From Tenacibaculum discolor (GTDB taxonomy: Bacteria > Bacteroidota > Bacteroidia > Flavobacteriales > Flavobacteriaceae): a stretch of DNA of 64,000 nucleotides. The stretch is from NCBI RefSeq assembly GCF_003664185.1, contig NZ_RCCS01000009.1:62001-126000 (forward strand). The letters are read 5' to 3'. Of this stretch, positions 35,202-44,489 are shown piece after piece; positions within the stretch are counted from its first letter, which is position 1; each line of letters starts with the position of its first letter. The notes under the pieces are model-generated. The model was given only the letters and a program-made list of their open reading frames with translations. It did no database searches and was not told the DNA's origin. A program made the position numbers and the translations under genes.

Positions 35202-36230
35202 ATGGGTTTTTTCGATTTCATGACAGAAGATATTGCAGTTGATTTAGGTACTGCAAATACACTTATTATCCACAATGGTAAGGTGGTTATTGATAACCCC
35301 TCTATTGTTGCTAGAAACAGGCTTACTGGTAAAATTATTGCCACAGGGCATGAAGCTAGTAGGATGCAAGGAAAAACCCATGAAAACATCAAGACCATAC
35401 GTCCTTTAAAAGACGGTGTAATTGCTGATTTTCAAGCTTCTGAAGAAATGATTAAGGAATTTGTAAAACAAATTCCTGCAATAAAGAAAAGATTATTTCC
35501 ACCATCATTACGAATGGTGATTTGTATTCCTTCAGGAATTACTGAGGTTGAAAAACGAGCGGTTATCGACTCTGGCCGTCATATGAATGCTAAAGAAATC
35601 TACTTGATTTATGAACCAATGGCTGCAGCTATTGGTGTGGGTGTTGATATTATGGAGCCTAAAGGAAATATGATTATTGATATAGGTGGTGGTACTACCG
35701 AAATTGCTGTTATAGCACTAGCAGGCATTGTTTGTGATCAATCGGTAAAAGTTGCAGGAGATTTATTTACCAGCGACATTATGTATTACATGCGTACTCA
35801 ACACAATTTACATGTTGGAGAAACCACCGCTGAAAGAATAAAGTTGCAAATAGGTTCTGCTACAGAAGATTTAGACAATCCACCTGAAGATATGATGGTG
35901 CAAGGACGTGATTTACTAAGTGGGAAACCTAAACAAATACAAGTTTCTTATCGTGAAATTGCAAAAGCACTAGATAAATCAATTTTACGTATTGAAGATG
36001 CCGTAATGGAGACTCTATCTAAAACGCCTCCTGAATTAGCTGCCGATATTTACAACACAGGTATTTATTTAGCTGGGGGTGGCTCAATGCTAAGAGGTTT
36101 AGATAAACGTTTATCTAGAAAAACAGATTTACCAGTATATGTTGCTGAAGATCCGTTACGTGCTGTAGTTCGTGGAACAGGTATTGCGCTTAAAAATTTA
36201 GAAAAATACAAAACTGTATTAATCAAATAA
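35202..36230 (+). CDS. mreB: Rod-shape actin homologue MreB
   Basis: A 342-residue protein with MreB/actin-fold motifs: phosphate-1 VDLGTANTLI, a conserved CIPSGITEVEKRAV, EPMAAAIG, phosphate-2 IDIGGGTTEIAV, and the adenosine motif AGGGSMLRG. It polymerises under the inner membrane and organises the elongasome. It is the first gene of the mre-mrd operon. Confidence 0.97.
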   Translation: MGFFDFMTEDIAVDLGTANTLIIHNGKVVIDNPSIVARNRLTGKIIATGHEASRMQGKTHENIKTIRPLKDGVIADFQASEEMIKEFVKQIPAIKKRLFPPSLRMVICIPSGITEVEKRAVIDSGRHMNAKEIYLIYEPMAAAIGVGVDIMEPKGNMIIDIGGGTTEIAVIALAGIVCDQSVKVAGDLFTSDIMYYMRTQHNLHVGETTAERIKLQIGSATEDLDNPPEDMMVQGRDLLSGKPKQIQVSYREIAKALDKSILRIEDAVMETLSKTPPELAADIYNTGIYLAGGGSMLRGLDKRLSRKTDLPVYVAEDPLRAVVRGTGIALKNLEKYKTVLIK

Positions 36231-36246
36231 ATTTGAATGATTATTT

Positions 36247-37074
36247 ATGCAACAGCTTATTTATTTCTTACAGAAGTATAAGTATTTCTTATTTTTTCTA
36301 TTCTTAGAAGTTATAGCTGTTGCATTAATCATTAACAACCATTCTTTTCATAAAAGTAAGTTTATTAGTTCTACCAATTTTATTACAGGCGGACTATATC
36401 AAAAATCATCAAACATAACGGAGTATCTTGGCTTAAAAGAAAGAAACTCTATACTTATTGAAGAAAACTTAGCCTTAAAAAATAAACTAGAAAAAATCAC
36501 TACTTATCTTGATAGTATTTCAGCAAATCAGATAAAAGACACTACACAACTCAGTCAAAATTTTAATTACATTTCTGGAAAAATAATTAAAAACTCTTTT
36601 CATAAAGCTGATAACTTTTTAACAATCAACAGAGGTAAAAGTTATAATGTTTCTAAAGAGATGGGAATAATTAACAGTAAGGGACTTATTGGTATTACTG
36701 ATAATGTATCAAATAAATACGCTAGAGTACAATCTATTTTAAATTCAAAAAGCAATATCAACGCTAAATTTAAAAATAACAATCATTATGGTACGTTAAC
36801 TTGGGATGGAAAGGACTATAATATTGTACAATTAACCGATATTCCACGTCAAGCTACTTTTAAAGTAGGTGATACTGTAGTTACTGGAGGTAGGTCGACT
36901 ATTTTTCCTAGCGGAATACCTATTGGAACTGTCGTAAAAGTACCTGAAGAGCTATCTGCAGTTAATAGCATAAATATTAAACTCTTTAACGATATGTCTA
37001 ACTTAGGTCACGTTTATATCATAACAAATCTTAATAAAGAAGAAATAAAAACTGTAGAAAATAATAATGAATAA
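36247..37074 (+). CDS. mreC: Rod-shape protein MreC
   Basis: A 275-residue protein with a single N-terminal transmembrane helix (about residues 10-30), a coiled coil (about 65-95) and a beta-rich periplasmic domain including MGIINSKGLIG and GGRSTIFPSGIPIGTV, both MreC hallmarks. It links MreB to PBP2 and RodA. It overlaps mreD by eight bases. Confidence 0.93.
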   Translation: MQQLIYFLQKYKYFLFFLFLEVIAVALIINNHSFHKSKFISSTNFITGGLYQKSSNITEYLGLKERNSILIEENLALKNKLEKITTYLDSISANQIKDTTQLSQNFNYISGKIIKNSFHKADNFLTINRGKSYNVSKEMGIINSKGLIGITDNVSNKYARVQSILNSKSNINAKFKNNNHYGTLTWDGKDYNIVQLTDIPRQATFKVGDTVVTGGRSTIFPSGIPIGTVVKVPEELSAVNSINIKLFNDMSNLGHVYIITNLNKEEIKTVENNNE

Positions 37075-37573
37075 AACACTATACTTAATATTTTTATTCG
37101 TTTTCCTCTTGTTGCTACAAGTATTGGTTCTAAATAATATTTTATTTTTAGGTTATGTAAATCCTTATGTTTACATCGTTTTTATTTTCTTATACCCTAT
37201 TAAAGAGAATAGATTTTCTCTTTTGCTAGTTGCTTTTTTATTGGGTCTATGTGTAGATGCTTTTTCCAACTCTGGTGGAATTCATGCTTTTTCTACTGTT
37301 TTTATGGCTTACATACGTTTATTCGTTTTTAAAGCTGTTTTTAAAAAAACATCTTCAGATTACCTACTTTTTAACCTAAGACATGAATCTTTTGATAAAG
37401 TATTTAATTATACAGCAATTTTAACATTAACTCATCACTTCATTTTATTTAGTTTAACTAACTTTAGTTTTTATAATATTTCAAATGTGCTTATCAATAC
37501 ACTATTTTCTAGTGTTTTTACGTTACTGTTATATTTTTTAGGAAGTTTTATATTTAGGAAAAAACTAACATGA
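37067..37573 (+). CDS. mreD: Rod-shape protein MreD
   Basis: A 168-residue integral membrane protein with about five hydrophobic helices. GLCVDAFSNSGGIHAFS is the conserved MreD loop (Asp-x-Phe-x-x-x-x-Gly). It overlaps mreC at its start and the PBP2 gene at its end (four bases), as in other Bacteroidota mre operons. Confidence 0.9.
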   Translation: MNKTLYLIFLFVFLLLLQVLVLNNILFLGYVNPYVYIVFIFLYPIKENRFSLLLVAFLLGLCVDAFSNSGGIHAFSTVFMAYIRLFVFKAVFKKTSSDYLLFNLRHESFDKVFNYTAILTLTHHFILFSLTNFSFYNISNVLINTLFSSVFTLLLYFLGSFIFRKKLT

Positions 37574-39456
37574 AACGAAGTTTCTTACTTATATTTTTAA
37601 TTACTCTTATTGGAATTGTTTACATCTCACGATTATTTCAATTACAAATAATACATGGTGGTGAACAAAGTCTTAGACATAGTGCTACAATAAAAATTGA
37701 ATACGACTACCCTGAGCGTGGTTATATATATGACCGTAATGGAAAATTATTGGTTGCAAACCAATTATCCTACGATGTAATGATTATTCCAAAAGAAGTA
37801 GAACCTCTAGATACTTTAGAATTTTGCTCTCTTTTAAAAATTGATAAGGAAGATTTTAAAAAACGTTTTAAAAAAGCAGAAAATTATGCACGTTGGCTTC
37901 CTTCTGTATTTTTAAAGCAATTAGCTAAGGAAGACTATGCCTTTTTACAAGAGAAGTTACCTAAGTACAAAGGTTTTTATATACAAAAACGTATTATTAG
38001 AAACTACCCTGTAAAATCTGCAGCTAACGTATTAGGCTTTATTAGCGAGGTTAACGAATATGTAGCTAAAAATAGTGATTACTACGAACAAGGTGAATTA
38101 ATAGGTAAACTTGGTGTAGAAAAACAGTATGAAAGAGAACTAAGAGGAGTTAAAGGAAAGAAATACTTTAAAAGAAATAACTTAAATAAGGTTACTGGTC
38201 CCTATAAAAATGGAAAGTATGACACCCTTGCTGTATCAGGTAAAGATCTAACATTAACTATTGATAGTGAATTGCAACAATATGGAGAATTATTAATGTC
38301 TGGTAAAAGAGGAGGAATTGTTGCCATAGAACCTCAAACAGGTGAGATTTTAGCATTGGTTACCGCTCCTTCATACGATCCAAATTTATTGGTTGGAAGA
38401 AAACGCTCTCCTAACTCTGTAAGACTTTTTAATGACAGTATTAATATGCCAACTTTTGACAGAGGCTTACAAGCAATGTATGCTCCTGGTTCACCTTTCA
38501 AAATCCTCACTGGTTTAATTGGTTTACAAGAAGGAGTTATTGATCAAAACACTGGTTTTTACTGTCAACACGGATATCGTTATGGTAAACGCCCCAACGC
38601 TTTCATGGGATGTCACTGTGGAATTGTTGGACGACCTGTCCGTTTAAAAACAGCCATTGCTAAATCTTGTAATACATATTTCGCTAACACTTATAGAAGA
38701 ATTATAGACAATTACGAAAACCCAACTATAGGAACTGATGCTTGGAGTGAACATGCAAAAAGCTTTGGTTTAGGTAATTATTTAGGGTATGATCTTCCTT
38801 CTGGTCAAAAGGGAAGAATTCCAAATGGAAGTTTTTATGACAGAAGTTATAACTTTAGATGGGGTGCTACTACAACTATTTCAAACGCTATTGGTCAAGG
38901 TGAAGTAGAGACAACACCTATTCAGTTGGCAAATATGACAGTTGCTATTGCTAATAAAGGTTATTTTTACACTCCTCATATTGTTAAGAAAATTGAAGAC
39001 AAACCTAAGCTTGACTCAATATATGTAACCCGAAGAAATACAACAGTTTCTCCTGAACATTTTCCTATTGCAATTGAGGCGATGTATGAAACATTCACTA
39101 GAGGTACAGCTAGGTATAGTCAAGTTAAAGGAATAGACATTTGTGGAAAAACAGGAACAGTTGAAAACTTTATTAGAGTAAATAAGAAGAAAGTCCAGTT
39201 AACAGACCACTCTATTTTTATAGCTTTTGCTCCGAAAGATGACCCTAAAATAGCCATAGCTATTTTTGTAGAAAACGGAGGTTTTGGTTCAACCATTGCT
39301 GCCCCTATTACTAGTTTATTGATTGAAAAGTATTTAAACAAGTCAATCTCTAGAAAATATCTTGAAGATCGCATGATTAACCTAAGCCTTCAAGAAAGAT
39401 ATGATAATCAATTATTAATTCAAAAAGGCGATACTATTGCGACAGGAACGAAATAA
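37570..39456 (+). CDS. mrdA: Penicillin-binding protein 2 (elongation transpeptidase)
   Basis: A 628-residue class B PBP. An N-terminal membrane anchor (residues 3-22) is followed by a dimerisation domain with PERGYIYDRNGKLLVAN. The transpeptidase domain has the catalytic Ser in APGSPFKI, an SCN motif in KSCNTYF and a KTG motif in ICGKTGTVEN. It cross-links peptidoglycan during elongation with RodA, encoded just downstream with a 20-base overlap. Confidence 0.95.
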   Translation: MKRSFLLIFLITLIGIVYISRLFQLQIIHGGEQSLRHSATIKIEYDYPERGYIYDRNGKLLVANQLSYDVMIIPKEVEPLDTLEFCSLLKIDKEDFKKRFKKAENYARWLPSVFLKQLAKEDYAFLQEKLPKYKGFYIQKRIIRNYPVKSAANVLGFISEVNEYVAKNSDYYEQGELIGKLGVEKQYERELRGVKGKKYFKRNNLNKVTGPYKNGKYDTLAVSGKDLTLTIDSELQQYGELLMSGKRGGIVAIEPQTGEILALVTAPSYDPNLLVGRKRSPNSVRLFNDSINMPTFDRGLQAMYAPGSPFKILTGLIGLQEGVIDQNTGFYCQHGYRYGKRPNAFMGCHCGIVGRPVRLKTAIAKSCNTYFANTYRRIIDNYENPTIGTDAWSEHAKSFGLGNYLGYDLPSGQKGRIPNGSFYDRSYNFRWGATTTISNAIGQGEVETTPIQLANMTVAIANKGYFYTPHIVKKIEDKPKLDSIYVTRRNTTVSPEHFPIAIEAMYETFTRGTARYSQVKGIDICGKTGTVENFIRVNKKKVQLTDHSIFIAFAPKDDPKIAIAIFVENGGFGSTIAAPITSLLIEKYLNKSISRKYLEDRMINLSLQERYDNQLLIQKGDTIATGTK

Positions 39457-40714
39457 TATTTTTGCAGGAATTGATTGGCTACTTGTTTTACTCTACGTAA
39501 TATTAGTTGGTTTTGGATGGATAAATATCTATGCAGCTTCTTCTACGGAAGAGTCAAGAGAAATTTTTGACTTCTCAACAAAATATGGCAAACAATTAAT
39601 TTTTATAGGACTTAGTATACCGGTTATCATTTTCATCCTTTTCTTTAATTCGAAGTTTTACGAACAATTTTCCAGTGTTATGTACATTTTTTCTCTGGTT
39701 TTATTAGCTGGAGTACTAGTATTTGGTAAAAAAATTAATGGAGCAACCTCATGGTATAACTTTGGCGGAATAGGACTACAACCTTCTGAATTTGCAAAAG
39801 CTTTTACTGCTCTAGCTTTAGCAAAATTAATGAGTGACCGGCAATACAACCTTAAACTAATAAAAAACCAAGCAAAAGCTTTTATAGTCATCTTTTTACC
39901 TGCATTTTTTATTGCCTTACAGCCAGATATGGGATCTGTACTAATATATTTCGCTTTCTTTTTTGTTTTAAACAGAGAAGGACTTACGTTAGCATATATT
40001 TTATTCGGAACAATCTCTATCATTCTATTCTTATTAACCGTTTATTTTGGAGCTAAATGGGTTCTTATTTCATGTTTACTTATAATAACCCTTATTGTTT
40101 TTTATGGTGTATACAGAGACAAACGATTTTTTCGCTTTAACGTTATAAAAATAATTGGCTCCTATCTTTTTTCTATTTTCTTTATTTTAGGAATTAGTTA
40201 CACCTATAATAATATATTAGGTCAACATCAAAAAGACAGGTTTGATATTTTATTAGGAAAGATACAAGACAATAAAGGTATTGGCTACAATTCTTATCAA
40301 TCTGAAAAGACCATTAGTTCAGGTGGTTTTTCTGGAAAAGGTTTTTTACAAGGAGATAGAACACAAGGAAACTTTGTTCCTGAGCAACACACAGATTATA
40401 TATATAGTACTGTAGGTGAAGAATGGGGATTTTTAGGTAGTTCTTTTGTTATAATTTTATTTATGATCTTGCTCTATAGAATTATTTATTTATCAGAAAC
40501 ACAAACAAATAAATTTGCAAGAATATATGGTTACAGCGTAGCCTCTATTTTCTTTTTTCACATTATTGTTAATATTGGTATGGTAATAGGCCTACTACCT
40601 ACAGTAGGAATACCACTACCCTTTTTCAGTTATGGAGGTTCTTCTTTATGGGGGTTCACCTTGCTTCTATTCATTTTCATTCGTTTAGATGCCCATAAAA
40701 AGTACGATTGGTAA
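39437..40714 (+). CDS. rodA: Peptidoglycan glycosyltransferase RodA
   Basis: A 425-residue SEDS protein with about ten transmembrane helices. Landmarks are FGGIGLQPSEFAK and the catalytic-loop region around VPEQHTDYIYSTVGEEWGF, and the closing GIPLPFFSYGGSS. The frame starts with TTG at 39437 inside mrdA; a downstream start cannot be excluded but would remove part of the first helix. It polymerises glycan strands with PBP2. Confidence 0.94.
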   Translation: MRQERNNIFAGIDWLLVLLYVILVGFGWINIYAASSTEESREIFDFSTKYGKQLIFIGLSIPVIIFILFFNSKFYEQFSSVMYIFSLVLLAGVLVFGKKINGATSWYNFGGIGLQPSEFAKAFTALALAKLMSDRQYNLKLIKNQAKAFIVIFLPAFFIALQPDMGSVLIYFAFFFVLNREGLTLAYILFGTISIILFLLTVYFGAKWVLISCLLIITLIVFYGVYRDKRFFRFNVIKIIGSYLFSIFFILGISYTYNNILGQHQKDRFDILLGKIQDNKGIGYNSYQSEKTISSGGFSGKGFLQGDRTQGNFVPEQHTDYIYSTVGEEWGFLGSSFVIILFMILLYRIIYLSETQTNKFARIYGYSVASIFFFHIIVNIGMVIGLLPTVGIPLPFFSYGGSSLWGFTLLLFIFIRLDAHKKYDW

Positions 40715-40885
40715 AGCAACTACTATACTTTATAATTTCCAGAAAAAGAACACAACTAACTGTAGTAACACTTACTTATATATACACAAGTTAAAAGTTA
40801 AAATAACCACACTTATTAGAGAGACCTGTAAATAAGGAGATATTAAATAAGCTCTAATTTTTAAACGAAGTATTTTTAAAACCAA

Positions 40886-40920
40886 AAAAAACGCTTCGAT
40901 AAAATACCGAAGCGTTTAAC
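40886..40920. terminator. Bidirectional terminator between rodA and rpsT
   Basis: AACGCTTCG pairs with CGAAGCGTT around an AT loop. A-rich sequence on the left gives a T tract for the leftward rpsT transcript; the rightward T tract is short. Confidence 0.7.
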
Positions 40921-40941
40921 TATTAACTAACCTTAAAACTC

Positions 40942-41193
40942 TTATAAAGCTGCAACATGTTTAGCCAATTTAGACTTTAAATTTGCTGCTTTATTCTTAT
41001 GAATAATGTTGTTCTTTGCTAATTTATCTAACATAGATACAACAGTCGAAAACATTCCTTCTGCTTCCTTCTTATCTTCTGTAGCTCTTAATTTTCTTAC
41101 AGCATTACGTGTTGTTTTATGCTGATATTTATTTCTTAAGCGCTTTGCTTCGTTACTTCTAATTCTCTTTAATGCTGACTTATGATTTGCCAT
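40942..41193 (-). CDS. rpsT: 30S ribosomal protein S20
   Basis: An 83-residue basic helical protein beginning [20 protein letters not shown], the S20 hallmark, with [21 protein letters not shown] [13 protein letters not shown] near the end. It binds 16S rRNA early in 30S assembly. Monocistronic, downstream of the tRNA-Glu pair on the same strand. Confidence 0.96.
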   Translation of the reverse strand: MANHKSALKRIRSNEAKRLRNKYQHKTTRNAVRKLRATEDKKEAEGMFSTVVSMLDKLAKNNIIHKNKAANLKSKLAKHVAAL

Positions 41194-41227
41194 TGTACTT
41201 ATGCGTTAATTGTTTATAAAAAACTTG

Positions 41228-41299
41228 TAGTCCGTACGGGAATCGAACCCGTGTTACCAGGATGAAAACCTGGCGTCCTAACCCCTAGACGAACGGACC
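41228..41299 (-). tRNA. tRNA-Glu (anticodon TTC), copy 2
   Basis: A 72-nt cloverleaf on the minus strand. The acceptor GGTCCGT pairs with ACGGACT (one G-T pair), and the anticodon stem CCAGG/CCTGG encloses loop TTTTCAT with TTC. The T arm is ACGGG-TTCGATT-CCCGT. CCA is not encoded. The sequence is identical to the copy at 41412. Confidence 0.97.
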
Positions 41300-41324
41300 A
41301 AAACAATCGTTCTGATTGCGGGTG

Positions 41325-41354
41325 CAAATATACAATTCTTTTTGTTATTTGCAA
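41325..41354 (-). promoter_or_regulatory. Promoter of tRNA-Glu copy 2
   Basis: On the minus strand TTG, 19 bases, then TATATTTG: a full Bacteroidota promoter. The sequence GCACCCGCAATC after the -7 box is repeated in the other copy. Confidence 0.75.
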
Positions 41355-41411
41355 TTAAATTTATTTTTTTCTTTGTTTATTTTTTTCTTCAAAACAATGA
41401 AAAAGAACTTG

Positions 41412-41483
41412 TAGTCCGTACGGGAATCGAACCCGTGTTACCAGGATGAAAACCTGGCGTCCTAACCCCTAGACGAACGGACC
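41412..41483 (-). tRNA. tRNA-Glu (anticodon TTC), copy 1
   Basis: Same 72-nt sequence as copy 2, 112 bases upstream in the direction of transcription. Both have their own promoter, so this is a duplicated transcription unit rather than a cotranscribed pair. Confidence 0.97.
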
Positions 41484-41511
41484 AAAACAATCTTTTTTGC
41501 GATTGCGGGTG

Positions 41512-41542
41512 CAAATATAAAAACTGTTTTTTATTGCACAAA
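41512..41542 (-). promoter_or_regulatory. Promoter of tRNA-Glu copy 1
   Basis: TTTG, 19 bases, TATATTTG on the minus strand. It sits directly after the proS stop codon. Confidence 0.8.
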
Positions 41543-41558
41543 GCTTTTTTTTATTTTT

Positions 41559-43037
41559 TTAATAAGCTTTTGCAAAAAGTACTCTTTTTGTTGATGGTTT
41601 TCCTGTTAAAACACATACTCCATCCTCTTCTTTTGCATCATTAGGAATACATCTTATTGTAGCTTTTGTTAGCTCTTTTATCTTATCTTCGGTTTCAATT
41701 GTACCATCCCAATGTGCTGACACAAATCCTCCTTTATTTTCTATTACTTCTTTAAACTCTTCAAAAGAATTTACTTCTGTAATATGATCGTTTCTGTAAG
41801 TTAATGCTCTATTATATAAATTCTCTTGAATTTCTTCTAACAAGTCAGCCACAATACCTACTACCTCATCTCTAGATACGGTTTGTTTTTCAAAAGTATC
41901 ACGACGCGCAACTTCTACTGTACCATTTTCCAAATCACGTTTTCCCATTGCAATTCTTACTGGCACACCTTTTAACTCATACTCAGCAAACTTAGCTCCT
42001 GGCCTAAAAGTATCTCTATCATCAAACTTTACAGAAATTCCTTTAGCTCGTAATTCTTTTACAATTACATCTACTTTTTCAGAAATAGCATTTAATTGTT
42101 CTTCTCCTTTATATATAGGTACAATTACAACTTGAATTGGCGCCAATTTTGGAGGTAATACTAAACCAGCATCATCTGAGTGTGTCATTATCAACCCTCC
42201 TATTAAACGTGTTGATACTCCCCAAGAAGTTGCCCATACATATTCTTGCTTTCCTTCTTTAGAGGTATACTTAACATCAAAAGCTTTCGCAAAATTCTGT
42301 CCTAAGAAGTGTGAAGTTCCAGCCTGTAAAGCTTTACCATCTTGCATTAATGCTTCTATTGTTAAAGTATCATCTGCTCCAGCAAAACGTTCACTTTCAC
42401 TTTTAGCTCCTTTAACAACAGGCATTGCCATAAACTCTTCAGCAAAAGTTGCATATACTTCTTGCATTTGCTTTGCTTCAGCTATTGCTTCTGCCTTTGT
42501 TGCATGTGCAGTGTGACCTTCTTGCCATAAAAACTCTGCAGTACGTAAAAACAAACGTGTACGCATTTCCCATCTTACAACATTTGCCCATTGGTTTACT
42601 AACAATGGTAAATCTCTGTGTGATTGAATCCATCCTTTATAAGTATTCCAAATAATTGCTTCAGAAGTAGGACGAACAACTAACTCTTCCTCTAACTTAG
42701 CTTCTGGGTCTACACGTAACTTACCTTCATTATCCGGGTCATTTTGTAATCGGTAATGTGTAACTACAGCACATTCTTTTGCAAAACCTTCGGCATTTTT
42801 TTCTTCCGCTTCAAACAAACTTTTAGGCACAAAAAGGGGGAAGTAAGCATTTTGATGTCCTGTTTCTTTAAACATTCTATCTAATTCTTTTTGCATGTTC
42901 TCCCAAATTGCAAATCCGTATGGTTTGATTACCATACAGCCTCTTACTGCTGAATTTTCAGCTAAATCGGCTTTTACAATCAATTCGTTATACCATTTCG
43001 AGTAATCTTCGGCTCTTTTTGTTAAATGTTTGCTCAT
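41559..43037 (-). CDS. proS: Proline-tRNA ligase
   Basis: A 492-residue class II synthetase of the eukaryote/archaeon-like ProS type without the bacterial editing insertion. Landmarks are [14 protein letters not shown] at the start, [19 protein letters not shown] (motif 1 region, shown within 20 residues), [29 protein letters not shown] (motif 2) and the C-terminal zinc-like/terminal Tyr end AKAY. The start is the ATG at 43037; a TTG two codons earlier is in frame but unlikely. It charges tRNA-Pro. Confidence 0.96.
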   Translation of the reverse strand: MSKHLTKRAEDYSKWYNELIVKADLAENSAVRGCMVIKPYGFAIWENMQKELDRMFKETGHQNAYFPLFVPKSLFEAEEKNAEGFAKECAVVTHYRLQNDPDNEGKLRVDPEAKLEEELVVRPTSEAIIWNTYKGWIQSHRDLPLLVNQWANVVRWEMRTRLFLRTAEFLWQEGHTAHATKAEAIAEAKQMQEVYATFAEEFMAMPVVKGAKSESERFAGADDTLTIEALMQDGKALQAGTSHFLGQNFAKAFDVKYTSKEGKQEYVWATSWGVSTRLIGGLIMTHSDDAGLVLPPKLAPIQVVIVPIYKGEEQLNAISEKVDVIVKELRAKGISVKFDDRDTFRPGAKFAEYELKGVPVRIAMGKRDLENGTVEVARRDTFEKQTVSRDEVVGIVADLLEEIQENLYNRALTYRNDHITEVNSFEEFKEVIENKGGFVSAHWDGTIETEDKIKELTKATIRCIPNDAKEEDGVCVLTGKPSTKRVLFAKAY

Positions 43038-43089
43038 AATCAAAAGTTTGGCATAAATATTGTTATTTTTTATGCGTAAATTGTGTCTG

Positions 43090-43120
43090 CAAAACTACAT
43101 TAAAAAGGTAACAAGCCCAA
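43090..43120 (-). promoter_or_regulatory. proS promoter
   Basis: On the minus strand TTG, 20 bases, TAGTTTTG (exact -7 match), about 53 bases before the proS ATG. Confidence 0.6.
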
Positions 43121-43182
43121 CAAAGAACTAATTTTTTGCAGCTAGTATAAAAACAATTTGCTTTAACCTAAAATAAAAAGTC

Positions 43183-44442
43183 ATGAAGCTACATTACACC
43201 AAAACCAAACTCCCTTTTTATATCCTATCATTTTTGATGGCAGCTACATTTATATCTTGTGGTTCTGCACAAACGGTTACTGGTAGTGATGATGGTATTT
43301 ATGCTGATGAAGTAGAACAACCTCAACGTAGAGTCATTGTTAATGATGATCGCACATATGATGAATATCAAGAGAATTATTTCACTAAAGAAGTAGAACG
43401 CCTAGACGCTATAAATGGTACTGATATTTTTACCGATATAGAAAATTATAAGTCTGAAAATGATGACTCATATGATGATGAAGACATTATATATGAAGAG
43501 GAGCCTGAAACAAGAATTACATATAATGGTAATGAACCATGGGGGTATGCTGACAATAGTGATGTAGTTATTAATATTAACACCTACCCAAGATGGGGCT
43601 ACTATAATGACTGGTATTGGGATTATGGCTATGGGTATAATTATTATAGACCTTGGTGGAGATCTCGTTATTATAACTACTGGGGGTACAACAATTGGCA
43701 CCCTTACCACTGGAATTCTGGATTTTATGTTGGTTTAGGAGGACTTTATTACAACTCTTACTGGAATTCTCCATATTACGGATACAACTATTACAGACCA
43801 TATAGATACTATAACAACCACTATTACAGAAGTCCATACAGAGGTGCCAACTATTATAGAGGTCACAGAACTGCAACAACTTCTAGAAGAGGTTATACTA
43901 CTGGTCGTAGAGGGACTACAACTTCAAGACGTTCTTCTGATGTTTACAGAAGAAGCAATAGTAGAACCTATCGAAGCAACAAAAATACTCGTTCAACAAG
44001 AAATACAAGAGGATACAACACAAGAAGAGGTAGCAATTCTAATAACAGAAGTATAAAACGATCAACTAGAACAAGAAATTATAACTCAAATGGCAGCAGG
44101 TCTACTCGTAGCTATAGAGGTACACCTCGTACTACAAGAAACTACAGAGCTTCTAATAATAATGGTGTTCGTAAATCTTCATCAGTTAGAAACACTAGAA
44201 GTTATACTAAGAGAGACCAAAACTCTAATAAATCTGTTAGAAAATCATATTCTCCAAGAAACTCTAAAAGCTATTCAAAATCAACTAGAAATAACAGAAA
44301 GAACTATGCTTCACGTAATAGTAGTAATTCAAGAAAATCTAGAAGTTACTCAGCACCGTCAAGAAGCTCTAGAAGCAACTCTTCAGCCGGAAGTAGCTCA
44401 AGAGGGAGTAGCAGGAGTTCATCAAGAAGTTCTAGAAGATAA
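43183..44442 (+). CDS. Tyr/Trp-rich, Arg/Ser-rich lipoprotein
   Basis: A 419-residue protein with a lipoprotein signal (ATFISCGS, Cys near residue 26) and an acidic part (about 40-110, Asp/Glu/Tyr-rich). Then come ~90 residues packed with Tyr, Trp, Asn and Gly (about 130-220) and a ~190-residue tail of Arg, Ser, Asn, Thr and Tyr. No enzyme domain is visible. It starts divergently from proS. A surface or periplasmic, possibly self-associating or polyanion-binding protein is a reasonable guess from the charge blocks. The repetitive codons create long spurious frames. Confidence 0.75.
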   Translation: MKLHYTKTKLPFYILSFLMAATFISCGSAQTVTGSDDGIYADEVEQPQRRVIVNDDRTYDEYQENYFTKEVERLDAINGTDIFTDIENYKSENDDSYDDEDIIYEEEPETRITYNGNEPWGYADNSDVVININTYPRWGYYNDWYWDYGYGYNYYRPWWRSRYYNYWGYNNWHPYHWNSGFYVGLGGLYYNSYWNSPYYGYNYYRPYRYYNNHYYRSPYRGANYYRGHRTATTSRRGYTTGRRGTTTSRRSSDVYRRSNSRTYRSNKNTRSTRNTRGYNTRRGSNSNNRSIKRSTRTRNYNSNGSRSTRSYRGTPRTTRNYRASNNNGVRKSSSVRNTRSYTKRDQNSNKSVRKSYSPRNSKSYSKSTRNNRKNYASRNSSNSRKSRSYSAPSRSSRSNSSAGSSSRGSSRSSSRSSRR

Positions 44443-44489
44443 TCTTACAACCAGATTTCAAGATAAGTTTTTAACGAATTAATGAAAAA

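Noticed and set aside
42449..42655. Plus-strand frame over proS
   Set aside because: Antisense shadow of a conserved housekeeping gene.
44090..44482. 130-residue frame over the Arg/Ser-rich tail
   Set aside because: A by-product of the repetitive codons of the real lipoprotein gene; composition is implausible (mainly Leu, Glu, Ile, Val from shifted Arg/Ser codons).
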